The position numbers were made by a program, and so were the translations under genes. The notes under the pieces were generated by a model. The model worked only from the letters and a program-made list of their open reading frames with translations, had not been told where the DNA came from and searched no databases. Positions 28,069 through 37,009 of a DNA stretch of 64,000 bases are shown here, piece by piece. This DNA is from Paracoccaceae bacterium (GTDB lineage Bacteria; Pseudomonadota; Alphaproteobacteria; Rhodobacterales; Rhodobacteraceae). How positions within the stretch are numbered: the stretch's first letter is position 1; the number at the start of each line of letters is the position of its first letter. Where the stretch lies: positions 45,522 through 109,521 of the forward strand of contig PAPN01000026.1 of assembly GCA_002708925.1 (NCBI GenBank), given 5' to 3'.

Positions 28069-28623
28069 TCAGATGTATGTTGGCGAAATCTTGCTGAGCG
28101 ACCTTTGCGAAAGCTGCTTATACATGTAGCTGGTCGAGTCGAAAATCTGCCCGGACGGGGCCAGGCAATAGCCGGGGATGACGCCCGCCTTTTGAAAGCC
28201 AAGGCTCAGGTACAGCGGCTCGGCCATGTCGCCGGTGCGGGTGTCCAGCGTCAGCAGCGTTTTTTCGGCGGCGCGCGCGTAGGTTTCCAGATGGTGCATC
28301 AGCGCGCGGGCCACGCCCTGGCGTCGGGCCTGCGGGTGCACCAGAACTTTGGACACTTCGGCACGATGCGGCTGGTTTGCGGGCGTCGCCAGCACCAACT
28401 GAGCCGTCCCGACGGGGCGCCCGTTCTGCGTGGCGACAAACAGGGCGCGATCCCCCGCGCCAACAGCCGTGGCGATGTCTGACCAGAAGGCGCGCGCCTC
28501 GGATTTCGGGTGCGGCAGGATAAAGCCGACACTGGCCCCCTGATACACACAGGCATAGAGAATTTCGGTCAGCGCTTCGATCTCGGTGCGCAGGTCATTG
28601 GCGGTCCATTGGGAAATCTGCAT
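28069..28623 (-). CDS. GNAT family N-acetyltransferase
   Basis: 184 residues with the acetyl-CoA-binding motif A, VLVHPQARRQGVARALMHHLE (about residues 93-113), and a typical C-terminal EPLYLSLGFQKAG segment. The substrate is unknown. It follows the XRE/cupin regulator gene after 7 bases on the same strand and is therefore probably under the same promoter and operator. A small molecule sensed by the cupin could be its substrate, but that is inference. Confidence 0.87.
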   Translation of the reverse strand: MQISQWTANDLRTEIEALTEILYACVYQGASVGFILPHPKSEARAFWSDIATAVGAGDRALFVATQNGRPVGTAQLVLATPANQPHRAEVSKVLVHPQARRQGVARALMHHLETYARAAEKTLLTLDTRTGDMAEPLYLSLGFQKAGVIPGYCLAPSGQIFDSTSYMYKQLSQRSLSKISPTYI

Positions 28624-28630
28624 CGAAACC

Positions 28631-29173
28631 TCAGGTCAGAAAAAGCAGGTATTCGGCCCCCGTCGGGCTGTGAAACCGGGTTTGCCCCCATAGCTGATAG
28701 CGCAGGCAATCGCCGGGCCGCAGGGCGTACTGCGTGCCATCGACAGTGACGGTTAGCTGGCCGGAATTGACCAGCAGATGGTGCTCTAATCCGGGGCGCG
28801 GCGGCGTATCATAGCTGAGAGAGGCATCGGCAGGCAGGGTGCACAGCAGCAGCTCGCCGCGCAGGGGGGCGGCAGCGTTCGACACCACGGTGCGGGTGAA
28901 TCCGGTTTGCGGATCGGTCCAGCGGGCCCGCTGCGCGGGGGGAATGACGGGTTGGAAGCTGTGCTCGACCATGGCCAGAACCTGCGACATGGACAGGCCG
29001 AACGCGGCGCACAGCTGGCCCAAAGCCTGCGTGGTGGGGCTGACCTCGGCGTTTTCAATCCGCGACAGGGTGGCCCGGCTTAGCCCGGACTGCGCAGCCA
29101 GCTGGGCAAGCGTCCAGCCACGTTCGGCGCGCATACTGGCCAGATGCCGCGCCAGATGAAGGTCGTTTTGCAT
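28631..29173 (-). CDS. XRE-family regulator with C-terminal cupin domain
   Basis: 180 residues: a Cro/CI-type HTH (about residues 9-61, LAAQSGLSRATLSRIENAEVSPT) joined to a cupin (about 105-175, PGLEHHLLVNSGQLTVTVDG and LRPGDCLRY). Such proteins sense small ligands and control neighbouring metabolic genes. The ATG at 29173 is preferred over a TTG 12 bases upstream, because that codon lies within an inverted repeat and the ATG has GGGA 7 bases upstream. It leads a two-gene unit with a GNAT acetyltransferase. Confidence 0.88.
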   Translation of the reverse strand: MQNDLHLARHLASMRAERGWTLAQLAAQSGLSRATLSRIENAEVSPTTQALGQLCAAFGLSMSQVLAMVEHSFQPVIPPAQRARWTDPQTGFTRTVVSNAAAPLRGELLLCTLPADASLSYDTPPRPGLEHHLLVNSGQLTVTVDGTQYALRPGDCLRYQLWGQTRFHSPTGAEYLLFLT

Positions 29174-29178
29174 GGCGA

Positions 29179-29213
29179 TTCCCAAATAAGGAACTTTATC
29201 CCATATTTGGGAA
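29179..29213. promoter_or_regulatory. Inverted repeat before the XRE/cupin gene, probable operator
   Basis: TTCCCAAATA (29179-29188) and TATTTGGGAA (29204-29213) form a 10-bp inverted repeat with a 15-base spacer. It covers the ribosome binding site region of the XRE/cupin gene, which is 6 bases away. Self-regulation is the simplest reading. Confidence 0.7.
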
Positions 29214-29227
29214 AATCCGCCATGCGA

Positions 29228-29935
29228 TCAAGCCTCTTTCTCGATCTGTGTCACCAAATCGGCCAGGGCGCTCAAATCCGGCAAGGTGACAAACCGTGCG
29301 GCGCCGGTTGGAGGGTCCGCGCGCTCGATTTCCCATTCCAGACCGTGGGGCATATGCACGCCCCACCCGCCGGCCTGCACCATGGGCACGACATCGCTTC
29401 TCATCGAGTTGCCGATCATCATCCCCTGCGCGGGGCCCTCGCCATGTCGGGTGAAGATCTCTTGGTAGATCGGTCGGGTCTTATGCGAGACAATCTCAAC
29501 CCCGTCGAACATCTCGCCCAGCCCGGATTGCGCCAGTTTGCGTTCCTGATCAATCAGATCGCCCTTGGTGATCAGCAAAACGCGATGGGTGGCGGCCACG
29601 GCGCGGACGGCTTGGGCGGCGTGGGGCAGCAACTCGATCGGGTGTTGCAGCATATCCTGGCCAGCGTCGATCAAGGACCGGATCACCGGCGCGGGCACGC
29701 GGTTTTCGGTGACATCCAGGGCGGTTTCGATCATCGACAGAACGAAGCCCTTGATCCCGAAACCATAGTGCTGAATGTTGCGTTTTTCCGCCTCCAGCAG
29801 GCGCTGCATCAGGTGATCGGGATCTGCATAATCGCGCAGCAGATCGGCGAATCGGTCCTGCGTGAGGCGAAAAAATCGCTCATTTTGCCACAAAGTATCG
29901 TCAGCATCGAAACCGATGGTGGTGAGTTTTGCCAT
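29228..29935 (-). CDS. HAD-superfamily hydrolase
   Basis: 235 residues with HAD motif I FDADDTLW (nucleophile Asp10, acid Asp12), motif II near RVLLITKGD (about residues 118-126) and motif IV IGNSMRSDVVP (about 174-184). A helical cap sits between motifs I and II, as in phosphatase subclass I. Phosphate ester hydrolysis is likely; the substrate is unknown. It diverges from clpS across 85 bases. Confidence 0.87.
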   Translation of the reverse strand: MAKLTTIGFDADDTLWQNERFFRLTQDRFADLLRDYADPDHLMQRLLEAEKRNIQHYGFGIKGFVLSMIETALDVTENRVPAPVIRSLIDAGQDMLQHPIELLPHAAQAVRAVAATHRVLLITKGDLIDQERKLAQSGLGEMFDGVEIVSHKTRPIYQEIFTRHGEGPAQGMMIGNSMRSDVVPMVQAGGWGVHMPHGLEWEIERADPPTGAARFVTLPDLSALADLVTQIEKEA

Positions 29936-30020
29936 TTCTCGCGCTTTCCGTTCGGCGCGCCCTCTTTCCTAATTGGGCACAGAGGTTATATAGACCCTTC
30001 AAGGTGGGCCGGGTCAAACC

Positions 30021-30374
30021 ATGCAAAGCGAACATATGGCAGAATTTGACGTGAAAATGTCGGGCAACGAGGACGATAGCGGAGATCCGTCTATCGCGCT
30101 GAAAACGCGCCCCAAGACAAAGCGCCCTCCGATGTACAAGGTGATGCTGCTGAATGACGATTACACGCCGATGGAATTCGTCGTGCATGTGCTGGAACGG
30201 TTCTTCGGCATGTCGCATTCGCAGGCCTTTGAAATTATGCTGACCGTGCATAAAAAAGGGCTGGCCGTGGTCGGCGTCTTCAGTCATGAAATCGCCGAGA
30301 CAAAGGTGACACAGGTGATGGATTTCGCGCGCCGTCATCAACACCCCCTGCAATGCACGATGGAGAAAGAGTGA
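30021..30374 (+). CDS. clpS: ATP-dependent Clp protease adaptor
   Basis: 117-residue N-degron adaptor that delivers proteins with destabilising N-terminal residues to ClpAP. The core [20 protein letters not shown] (about residues 36-55) holds the substrate pocket, and [21 protein letters not shown] the ClpA contact region. The first ATG is listed; a second ATG 15 bases downstream is also possible. Its partner gene clpA lies 28 kb away in this window, not adjacent as in E. coli. Confidence 0.95.
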   Translation: MQSEHMAEFDVKMSGNEDDSGDPSIALKTRPKTKRPPMYKVMLLNDDYTPMEFVVHVLERFFGMSHSQAFEIMLTVHKKGLAVVGVFSHEIAETKVTQVMDFARRHQHPLQCTMEKE

Positions 30375-30407
30375 CGCCGGCCCCGCCTGCGCATTCTGAA
30401 CAGATCA

Positions 30408-31382
30408 ATGAGTGATACCCGCATCGCCTTGGCGCTGGAGGCCGGCTTGCCGCTGCCCGCGACCGGAAAAATCGCCGTTCTGGGCCCGCGTGCGGGGATG
30501 GATTTGTCGGCTCTGCCCAAAGACCGGCTGGTTCTGATCACCCGGTTCAAGCCCGATTTCCAGGCGTTCGCCGCGCGGGGCTATGATGTGGCCACTGACT
30601 CCGAGGGCGATTTCAGCATGGCTCTGGTCGTGCTGCCGCGGGCCAAGGCGCTGGCGCGGGCGATGCTGGCACAGGTGCGCCTGGTGCCTCTGGTGGCTGT
30701 TGACGGGCAGAAAACCGACGGTGTGGAATCCGTGCTCAAGGAACTGCGCAAGCGTGAAACCGTCCAGGGGGTGATTTCCAAATCGCATGGGAAACTGTTC
30801 TGGTTCGCGCCGGGGGCGGATTATGCCGATTGGCAGGGGCAGGTGCAAAAGGTGGATGGGTTCCTGACCCGTCCGGGTGTCTTTTCCGCCGATAAGGTGG
30901 ATGCGGGATCGGCCTTGTTGGCGCAGGCGCTGCCGCCGCTGTCCGGTAAGGTGGCCGATCTGGGTGCGGGCTGGGGATACCTGTCTGCGCAGACGCTGGC
31001 GCGCAGCCCTGATGTGACCGGCTTGCATCTGGTCGAGGCAGACCTGACCGCGCTGGACTGCGCGCAGGTGAATGTTCCGGATGCGCGCGCGCAGTTTCAC
31101 TGGGCGGATGCGACGCTGTGGCGGCCCGATAGCAAACTGGATGCGGTGATCATGAACCCGCCGTTTCACACCGGGCGCGCAGCGGAACCGGATCTGGGCC
31201 GGGCCTTTATTGCCACGGCGGCGGCGGCGCTTGCGCCTTCGGGGCAACTGTGGCTTGTCGCCAACCGGCATTTGCCCTATGAGGCCGCGCTTGCTGCCGC
31301 TTTTGGCAAAGTTCAGGAAACAGGCGGCGATAATCGGTTCAAAATTCTGCACGCAGCGCGACCCTCTCGTCAGGGGCGCTAA
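30408..31382 (+). CDS. rsmC: RsmC-like 16S rRNA guanine methyltransferase
   Basis: 324 residues with a degenerate N-terminal half (about 1-150) and a catalytic SAM domain: VADLGAGWGYLSA (about 182-194) and VIMNPPFHTG (about 246-255). The NPPF tetrad marks methyltransferases acting on exocyclic nitrogens of bases. E. coli RsmC methylates G1207 of 16S rRNA and also has two half-domains. The call rests on architecture; RlmG is an alternative. It starts 33 bases after clpS. Confidence 0.75.
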   Translation: MSDTRIALALEAGLPLPATGKIAVLGPRAGMDLSALPKDRLVLITRFKPDFQAFAARGYDVATDSEGDFSMALVVLPRAKALARAMLAQVRLVPLVAVDGQKTDGVESVLKELRKRETVQGVISKSHGKLFWFAPGADYADWQGQVQKVDGFLTRPGVFSADKVDAGSALLAQALPPLSGKVADLGAGWGYLSAQTLARSPDVTGLHLVEADLTALDCAQVNVPDARAQFHWADATLWRPDSKLDAVIMNPPFHTGRAAEPDLGRAFIATAAAALAPSGQLWLVANRHLPYEAALAAAFGKVQETGGDNRFKILHAARPSRQGR

Positions 31383-31421
31383 GGGCGGCTAGGCTGAACC
31401 CACAGAATCACGGAGACCTGC

Positions 31422-32222
31422 ATGACTTTCTCTATTGCCGGCAAGACCGCTATCGTCACGGGCGGGGCAAACGGGATCGGGCTGGCGATTGGCCGCCATT
31501 TTGTGGACAAGGGCGCGAATGTCGTTTTCGTGGACCGCGACGAGGACCGGCTGATCAAAGAATTCGGTGAGAATGACGAGGAAAACCCCTATCGTTATTT
31601 CGCCGGGGATCTGCGCGAAAAACTGACTCAGGCCAACCTGCTGTCAGCCACGCTGGATGCGTTTGACAGTGTGGATATTCTGGTGAACGCCTCGCGTCAG
31701 ATGATCGCCGTGGACCCGCTGAATGCCGATGACGATGCGGTGGACACGCTGTTGCAGCAGAATATGCTGAACGCGCTGCGCCTGTCGCAGATGGTGGCCA
31801 AGCGGATGATCAAACAGGCCAAGGATCTGGAAGAGGGCAGCGCGGGCACCATCGTGAACCTGTCCTGCATTGCCGCGCGGCGGACGAATACGGACCTGCT
31901 GGCCTATTCGGTGTCTACGGCGGCGCTGGATCAGATGACTCGTTCGTTGGCCGTGGCGCTGGCACCGCATCGGATTCGGGTGAATGGGCTGGCTTTTGGC
32001 TCGGTCATGTCGCACAGCCTGAAGGACATGCTGAAGGATCACACCGATTATCGCCGCGATATCGAGAGCCACACGCCGATGCACCGCATTGCCTCGCCGA
32101 TGGAGTTGGTGCATACCGCGCAATATCTGGCCTCGGAGGCCTCGGCCTTCATGACGGGGCAGGTGCTGACGCTGGATGGCGGGCGCACGTTGATTGACCC
32201 GGTGGCCGCCCCCGCGCATTGA
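31422..32222 (+). CDS. Short-chain dehydrogenase fold protein lacking the catalytic lysine
   Basis: 266 residues with an SDR Rossmann fold: TGGANGIG (13-20) cofactor loop, VDRD (37-40), Asn114, Ser148 and Tyr162, and a C-terminal FMTGQVLTLDGG. In normal SDR enzymes Tyr is followed by x3-Lys; here AYSVSTAALDQ has Thr166 in that position (codon 31917-31919). The usual NNAG motif is NASR. Typical alcohol/ketone oxidoreductase activity is therefore doubtful, although cofactor binding looks possible. It lies between the rRNA methyltransferase and hemF; function unknown. Confidence 0.85.
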   Translation: MTFSIAGKTAIVTGGANGIGLAIGRHFVDKGANVVFVDRDEDRLIKEFGENDEENPYRYFAGDLREKLTQANLLSATLDAFDSVDILVNASRQMIAVDPLNADDDAVDTLLQQNMLNALRLSQMVAKRMIKQAKDLEEGSAGTIVNLSCIAARRTNTDLLAYSVSTAALDQMTRSLAVALAPHRIRVNGLAFGSVMSHSLKDMLKDHTDYRRDIESHTPMHRIASPMELVHTAQYLASEASAFMTGQVLTLDGGRTLIDPVAAPAH

Positions 32223-32294
32223 TGTCGCGCCCTTGGGTGGTGGCGTAACCCCGACGTGCCTGCTAGGTCTGTGTAAAAGACAGCAGGGATGCCC

Positions 32295-33188
32295 ATGACC
32301 GATACATTCGCCGACGAAAAAGCCCGCGCCAGCGCCTGGTTCCGCCGTTTGCGGGACGATATTGTTGCCAGTTTCGAAGCGCTGGAGGACAGCCAGACCT
32401 CAGGCCCCTTTGCGGATCTTCCCGCCGGACGTTTCGAAGTGACCGAAACCAAACGCGACTCGGCCGATGGCAGCGATGCGGGCGGGGGCCTGATGAGCGT
32501 CATGCGCGGCGGCCGCGTGTTCGAAAAGGTGGGCGTCAATATATCCACCGTCTACGGAGAACTGGGCGCGCGCGCTCAGGCCGCCATGGCCGCGCGTAAA
32601 GGCATTCCCGGCATGAAGGACGACCCGCGTTTCTGGGCCAGCGGCATCAGCCTGGTGGCGCATATGCAGAACCCGCACAGCCCGGCTGTCCATATGAATA
32701 CGCGCATGTTCTGGACGCCGCACGCCTGGTGGTTTGGCGGCGGGTCTGACCTGAACCCCTGTATCGAATACGCCGAGGACACGGCCCATTTCCACGCCAT
32801 CCAGAAAGAGCATTGTGACAGGCATGACGCGGCTTTCTACCCGCGGTTCAAAGACTGGGCTGACGAATATTTCTACGTCCCTCACCGGGGCCGCGCGCGC
32901 GGGGTCGGCGGGATTTTCCTCGATGATCACAACACCGGCGATTGGGAGGCTGATTTCGCCTTCATTCAGGATGTGGGCCGGGCCTTCCTGCCCGCCTTTG
33001 TGCCGGTCACCGAAAAGCGCCGGAATACAGCGTGGACCGAGGCCGATAAGGATACGCAATTGGTGCATCGCGGCCTCTATGCTGAATATAATCTGGTCTA
33101 TGATCGCGGCACGAAATTCGGGCTGGAGACAGGGCATGACGCCAACGCCGTCCTTATGAGCCTGCCCCCCCTGGCAAAATGGACCTGA
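32295..33188 (+). CDS. hemF: Aerobic coproporphyrinogen III oxidase
   Basis: Oxygen-dependent enzyme converting coproporphyrinogen III to protoporphyrinogen IX. Family blocks are clear: GGRVFEKVGVNISTVYG, HMQNPHSPAVHMNTRMFW (about residues 121-138), WWFGGGSDLNP, and RGVGGIFLDDH (about 202-212). Length 297 is normal. The ATG at 32295 is preferred over that at 32289 because CAGGGA then has proper spacing. Together with hemN it gives the cell two routes for this step. Confidence 0.96.
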   Translation: MTDTFADEKARASAWFRRLRDDIVASFEALEDSQTSGPFADLPAGRFEVTETKRDSADGSDAGGGLMSVMRGGRVFEKVGVNISTVYGELGARAQAAMAARKGIPGMKDDPRFWASGISLVAHMQNPHSPAVHMNTRMFWTPHAWWFGGGSDLNPCIEYAEDTAHFHAIQKEHCDRHDAAFYPRFKDWADEYFYVPHRGRARGVGGIFLDDHNTGDWEADFAFIQDVGRAFLPAFVPVTEKRRNTAWTEADKDTQLVHRGLYAEYNLVYDRGTKFGLETGHDANAVLMSLPPLAKWT

Positions 33189-33223
33189 CCTAAAGGAGCG
33201 CGCAAGCGCGCACAGGATGTCTC

Positions 33224-33246
33224 GGATTTTCCCTTTGGGAAAATCC
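33224..33246. repeat. Perfect hairpin after hemF
   Basis: GGATTTTCCC (33224-33233) and GGGAAAATCC (33237-33246) form a 10-bp perfect stem with a TTT loop, preceded by a GCGCGC-AA-GCGCGC repeat at about 33199-33212. No T tract follows. It may act at the hemF mRNA end or be a dispersed palindromic element. Confidence 0.6.
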
Positions 33247-33395
33247 TCGGGCTTGGCGCGTGTTGAGCGGTCTGCTGAGTTTTACTGAGCGACACTTGGA
33301 TTTGAGAGCCAAGGGGGTTTGGGGGGATATCCCCCCATCCGCCCGCAGGGCCAGACCTGTGCAGGCCGCCAGGCCTGCTCCGCTGGGTCAATGGG

Positions 33396-34430
33396 TCAGC
33401 CGCCTCTGACGGTGTCAATCATCAGCTGCACGTTTTCAGGGTCTGCATTCGGGGTGATGCCGTGGCCCAGGTTAAAGATATGCGGGCCGCCCGACAGGGC
33501 CTTCACAATGCGCCGGGTTTCGTCCACCAGCGCCTGGCCGCCCGTTACCATGTGCGACGAGGCCAGGTTACCCTGGACGCAGCCATCGACCTGTACGTTC
33601 CGGGCCACCCATTCGGCGCTGACCGAGTTATCCACGGCCACGCAATCGGCCCCCGTTGCCTTGGCAAAACCGATATATTTATCGCCTGCCTCACGCGGGA
33701 AGGCGATGACGGGAATATTCGGGTGGCGTTCTTTCAGGGCGGCGATGATTTTCCTGGCGGGGGCCAGCGCGTAGCGGTCGAAATCCTCGCCTTTCAGCGA
33801 ACCGGCCCAGCTATCGAACAGTTTCACCACTTCGGCACCGGCCTCGATCTGTTTGGACAGGTATTCGACGGTCGAGACGGTCAGCAGGTCCAGAATGCCC
33901 TCAAAGACGTCGCGGTTTTCAGCCTTCAGCGCGTGGGCGGGGCCCTGATCCTTGGTGCCGCGCCCGGCGATCATATAGGTGGCGACGGTCCAGGGCGCGC
34001 CAGCAAAGCCGATCAAAGTGGTTTCCGAGGGCAGTTCCGAGGACAGGATTTTCACCGTGTCATAGACCGGGTTCAGTACCTCGTGAATGGCGTCCTTGTC
34101 TTTCAGTGCGGCCAGTTGATCGGCCGTGGTGGTGGTGGACAGACGCGGCCCTTCGCCGGTGACGAACCACAGATCCGCCCCCAGCGCCTGCGGCAGCAAC
34201 AGGATGTCGGCGAACAGAATCGCAGCGTCAAACCCATATCGGCGGATCGGTTGCAGCGTGACCTCGGCGGCCAGTTCGCTGTTATAGCACAATGACAGGA
34301 AATCGCCGGCCTGAGCGCGGGTGGCACGGTATTCGGGCAGATAGCGGCCTGCCTGGCGCATCATCCAGATCGGAGGCGTTTCCAGCGTTTCGCCTGCCAG
34401 CGCGCGAAGGATCTTTTTGGGTTCGGACAT
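33396..34430 (-). CDS. hemE: Uroporphyrinogen decarboxylase
   Basis: Decarboxylates the four acetate side chains of uroporphyrinogen III to give coproporphyrinogen III in haem and tetrapyrrole synthesis. Signature [17 protein letters not shown] (about residues 19-35) with the two conserved Arg is intact, as is [17 protein letters not shown] (about 140-156). Length is 344. It is divergent from hemC across 99 bases, which must hold both promoters; no FNR-type box was found there. Confidence 0.97.
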   Translation of the reverse strand: MSEPKKILRALAGETLETPPIWMMRQAGRYLPEYRATRAQAGDFLSLCYNSELAAEVTLQPIRRYGFDAAILFADILLLPQALGADLWFVTGEGPRLSTTTTADQLAALKDKDAIHEVLNPVYDTVKILSSELPSETTLIGFAGAPWTVATYMIAGRGTKDQGPAHALKAENRDVFEGILDLLTVSTVEYLSKQIEAGAEVVKLFDSWAGSLKGEDFDRYALAPARKIIAALKERHPNIPVIAFPREAGDKYIGFAKATGADCVAVDNSVSAEWVARNVQVDGCVQGNLASSHMVTGGQALVDETRRIVKALSGGPHIFNLGHGITPNADPENVQLMIDTVRGG

Positions 34431-34529
34431 CGGATTTCCTTTCGTTCCCCCGGTTCGTCCCCTTATGGCGACAAGATGTCAAGCATCGGGTGCTTGTCAG
34501 GACAACCTGCCGCGACTAAGGCTTGGCTT

Positions 34530-35486
34530 ATGACACTTACGATGCCCAGCCCCGCCTCGCCCCTGAAGATCGGAACCCGTGGATCGCCGCTTGCGCTGGC
34601 GCAGGCGCATGAAACGCGGGATCGGCTGGCGCGGGCCTTTGATCTGCCGCCCGAGGCGTTCGAGATCGTGGTCATTCACACCACCGGCGACAACCAGCGC
34701 CTGATCGACGCGGATCAGCCGTTGAAGACGCTGGGCGGCAAGGGCTTGTTCACGCGCGAGATTGAGCAATCCATGCTGAAGGGCGGGATCGACATCGCGG
34801 TGCACTCGATGAAGGACATGCCGGTGTTGCAGCCAGAGGGGCTGGTGCTGGAGTGCTATTTGCCGCGCGAGGACGTGCGCGATGCGTTTGTGTCGCTTAG
34901 CGCCGCGTCGCTGGCCGATCTGCCCGAAGGGGCGCAGCTGGGCTCGTCCTCTTTGCGGCGCCGGGCGCAATTGCTGCATCGGTTCCCGCATCTGAAAGTG
35001 GTCGAATTCCGGGGCAACGTGCAGACCCGGATGAAGAAATTGCAGGATGGGGTGGCCGATGCGACCTTCCTGGCGATGGCGGGGCTGAACCGGCTGGGCA
35101 TGGCGGATGTTGTGCGCGCAGCCATTGCACCCGAGGACATGCTGCCGGCCATCGCGCAGGGGGCGATTGGCATTGAACGGCGGATGGATGACAGCAACAC
35201 CGCCGGCCTGCTGGAGGCGATCCATGACAGCGTGACCGGGCAGCGGCTGGCCGCCGAGCGCGCCTTCCTTGAGGCACTGGACGGTTCCTGCGAGACCCCG
35301 ATTGCCGGGCTGGCCACGCTGGACGGCGGCACGTTGCGCCTGCGCGGCGAGGTGCTGCGCCCCGATGGCTCCGAGGTGATCGCCGATGATCGCACCTGCC
35401 CCATCGAGGACGGCCCCGAGCTGGGCCGCGCCATGGCCGCGGATATGCTGGCGCAGGCGGGGGCGGATTTCTTTAGCTGGCGCTAG
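34530..35486 (+). CDS. hemC: Hydroxymethylbilane synthase (porphobilinogen deaminase)
   Basis: Condenses four porphobilinogens into hydroxymethylbilane. KIGTRGSPLALAQA, GGKGLFTREIE, HSMKDMP (with Asp of the active site), GSSSLRRRAQL and the dipyrromethane-binding Cys in GSCETPIAG are all present. The start at 34530 is supported by AAGG about 8 bases upstream; an ATG 12 bases later is possible, and one at 34476 is unlikely. The stop codon overlaps the convergent flavoprotein gene by 14 bases. Confidence 0.96.
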   Translation: MTLTMPSPASPLKIGTRGSPLALAQAHETRDRLARAFDLPPEAFEIVVIHTTGDNQRLIDADQPLKTLGGKGLFTREIEQSMLKGGIDIAVHSMKDMPVLQPEGLVLECYLPREDVRDAFVSLSAASLADLPEGAQLGSSSLRRRAQLLHRFPHLKVVEFRGNVQTRMKKLQDGVADATFLAMAGLNRLGMADVVRAAIAPEDMLPAIAQGAIGIERRMDDSNTAGLLEAIHDSVTGQRLAAERAFLEALDGSCETPIAGLATLDGGTLRLRGEVLRPDGSEVIADDRTCPIEDGPELGRAMAADMLAQAGADFFSWR

Positions 35487-36885
35487 GGGGCAGGACTTTC
35501 CCCGGATTAAGAATGCCGTTGGGGTCCAGCGCGGTTTTGATTGCCTGCATTGCGGCCAGGGCGGCCGGGTCTTTGCGGCGCTGCATCGAGGGCAATTTGG
35601 ACAGCCCGATCCCGTGCTCTGCCGAGAAACTGCCCCCCAGTTTGCGCACCTCTTCTTCGACGGCCTCCATGATCGTGTCGATGTGATCTGCGTCGCCGGA
35701 ACCGGGCCAGACGGTATAGTGAATATTGCCATCGCCCAGATGTGCGACGATCACCTCGCGGGCCTTGGGGTCAATCTGCGGCAGACGGGTTTTCATCACC
35801 TCCAGAAAAACCGAGACCTTATCCAGCGGCACCGCGATGTCATTGGACAAAAGAGGCGGGCGGGACATGGCAATCTCGGCGGCGGCTTCGCGGCGTTCCC
35901 ACATTTCGCGGCGCTGGCTTTCATTCTGGGCGACGACCGCATCCAGAACGGCGCCCTGTTCGAACATGCCGGCCAGCACGTTTTCCAGATGGGCTGTCAC
36001 GGGGATTTGCCCGTCCGGTCCGGGGGTGGCATCACGAGGGGCGGTGACGCCGATCTCGACCAAGATGTTCACCTCGTGCGGGGTCTCGAAAGGCTCGCGG
36101 GCATTTGGGTTGATCTGCTTATGCAGGCCGATGTGATGGCGCGGCATGTATTCAAAGGCTTCGACACAGCTGCCGGTGACCTCTTGTAACTGGTTGAGCA
36201 GTTCCAGCGCCTGCGGCAGGCCCGGCGCGGCCACCATCGCGGTGGCATAGGCGCGCGGCTTGGGGTGCAGTTTCAGCACTGCGGCAGTGATGATACCCAG
36301 CGTGCCCTCGGCCCCGATCAGCAGGTGCTTGAGGTTATAGCCCGAGTTGTCCTTATGCAGTTCGGACATGATATTCATGATTTCACCGCTGGGCAGGACG
36401 GCCTCGATTCCCAGCACCAGATCGCGGGTATTGCCATAACGCAGCACGTTCGAGCCCCCCGCATTGGTGGACAGCACCCCCCCGATCATCGCCGAGCCCT
36501 TGGCCCCGAATGTCAGCGGAAAGATCAGATCCTGGGCTTCGGCGGCGGAGTGGACATCGGCCAGGATCGCCCCGGCCTGAACGATCGCAATCCGCGCGGG
36601 GGCGCGCACCTCGTGGATGGCATTCATCCGCTCCAGCGACAGCATCACCGCCCCTTGGGCCACGGCCCCACCCGCAAGCCCCGTATTGCCCGACACCGGC
36701 ACGATCACCGTGCCCGTCCGATTGGCCCATTTCACAATGTCCGAGACCTCTTGGGTATTGCCGGCCCGCACGACGGCGGCCGGTTGATAGCTGTATTTCC
36801 CCACCCAGTCGCGCGTATATTTGGCCATGTCCTTGCCGGTTAGAACATGTGTCGCGCCAACGATTTGTGAAAGTTCTTCGATCAT
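35473..36885 (-). CDS. FAD-linked oxidase, D-lactate dehydrogenase/GlcD type
   Basis: 470 residues with the PCMH-type FAD-binding domain (about 35-215, PVSGNTGLAGGAVAQG and FGAKGSAMIGGVLSTNAGG) and the FAD-oxidase C-terminal domain (VAHLGDGNIHYTVWPG and SAEHGIGLSK). Members oxidise D-lactate, D-2-hydroxyglutarate, glycolate or similar 2-hydroxy acids and pass electrons to quinone or cytochrome c; the exact substrate cannot be told. GAGGGGGG precedes the ATG at 36885. It overlaps the end of hemC by 14 bases. Confidence 0.88.
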   Translation of the reverse strand: MIEELSQIVGATHVLTGKDMAKYTRDWVGKYSYQPAAVVRAGNTQEVSDIVKWANRTGTVIVPVSGNTGLAGGAVAQGAVMLSLERMNAIHEVRAPARIAIVQAGAILADVHSAAEAQDLIFPLTFGAKGSAMIGGVLSTNAGGSNVLRYGNTRDLVLGIEAVLPSGEIMNIMSELHKDNSGYNLKHLLIGAEGTLGIITAAVLKLHPKPRAYATAMVAAPGLPQALELLNQLQEVTGSCVEAFEYMPRHHIGLHKQINPNAREPFETPHEVNILVEIGVTAPRDATPGPDGQIPVTAHLENVLAGMFEQGAVLDAVVAQNESQRREMWERREAAAEIAMSRPPLLSNDIAVPLDKVSVFLEVMKTRLPQIDPKAREVIVAHLGDGNIHYTVWPGSGDADHIDTIMEAVEEEVRKLGGSFSAEHGIGLSKLPSMQRRKDPAALAAMQAIKTALDPNGILNPGKVLPPSAS

Positions 36886-37009
36886 GATGCCCCCCTCGTC
36901 GCCGGGTATTTGTGTCGGATTGGTATGCAGAAGTCTAGCGATGTCACAGCGGGCTTGACCCAAAACAAGCCTGCGGGAATGCTGAAACGGAATAAACAGG
37001 TGAGCAGGC

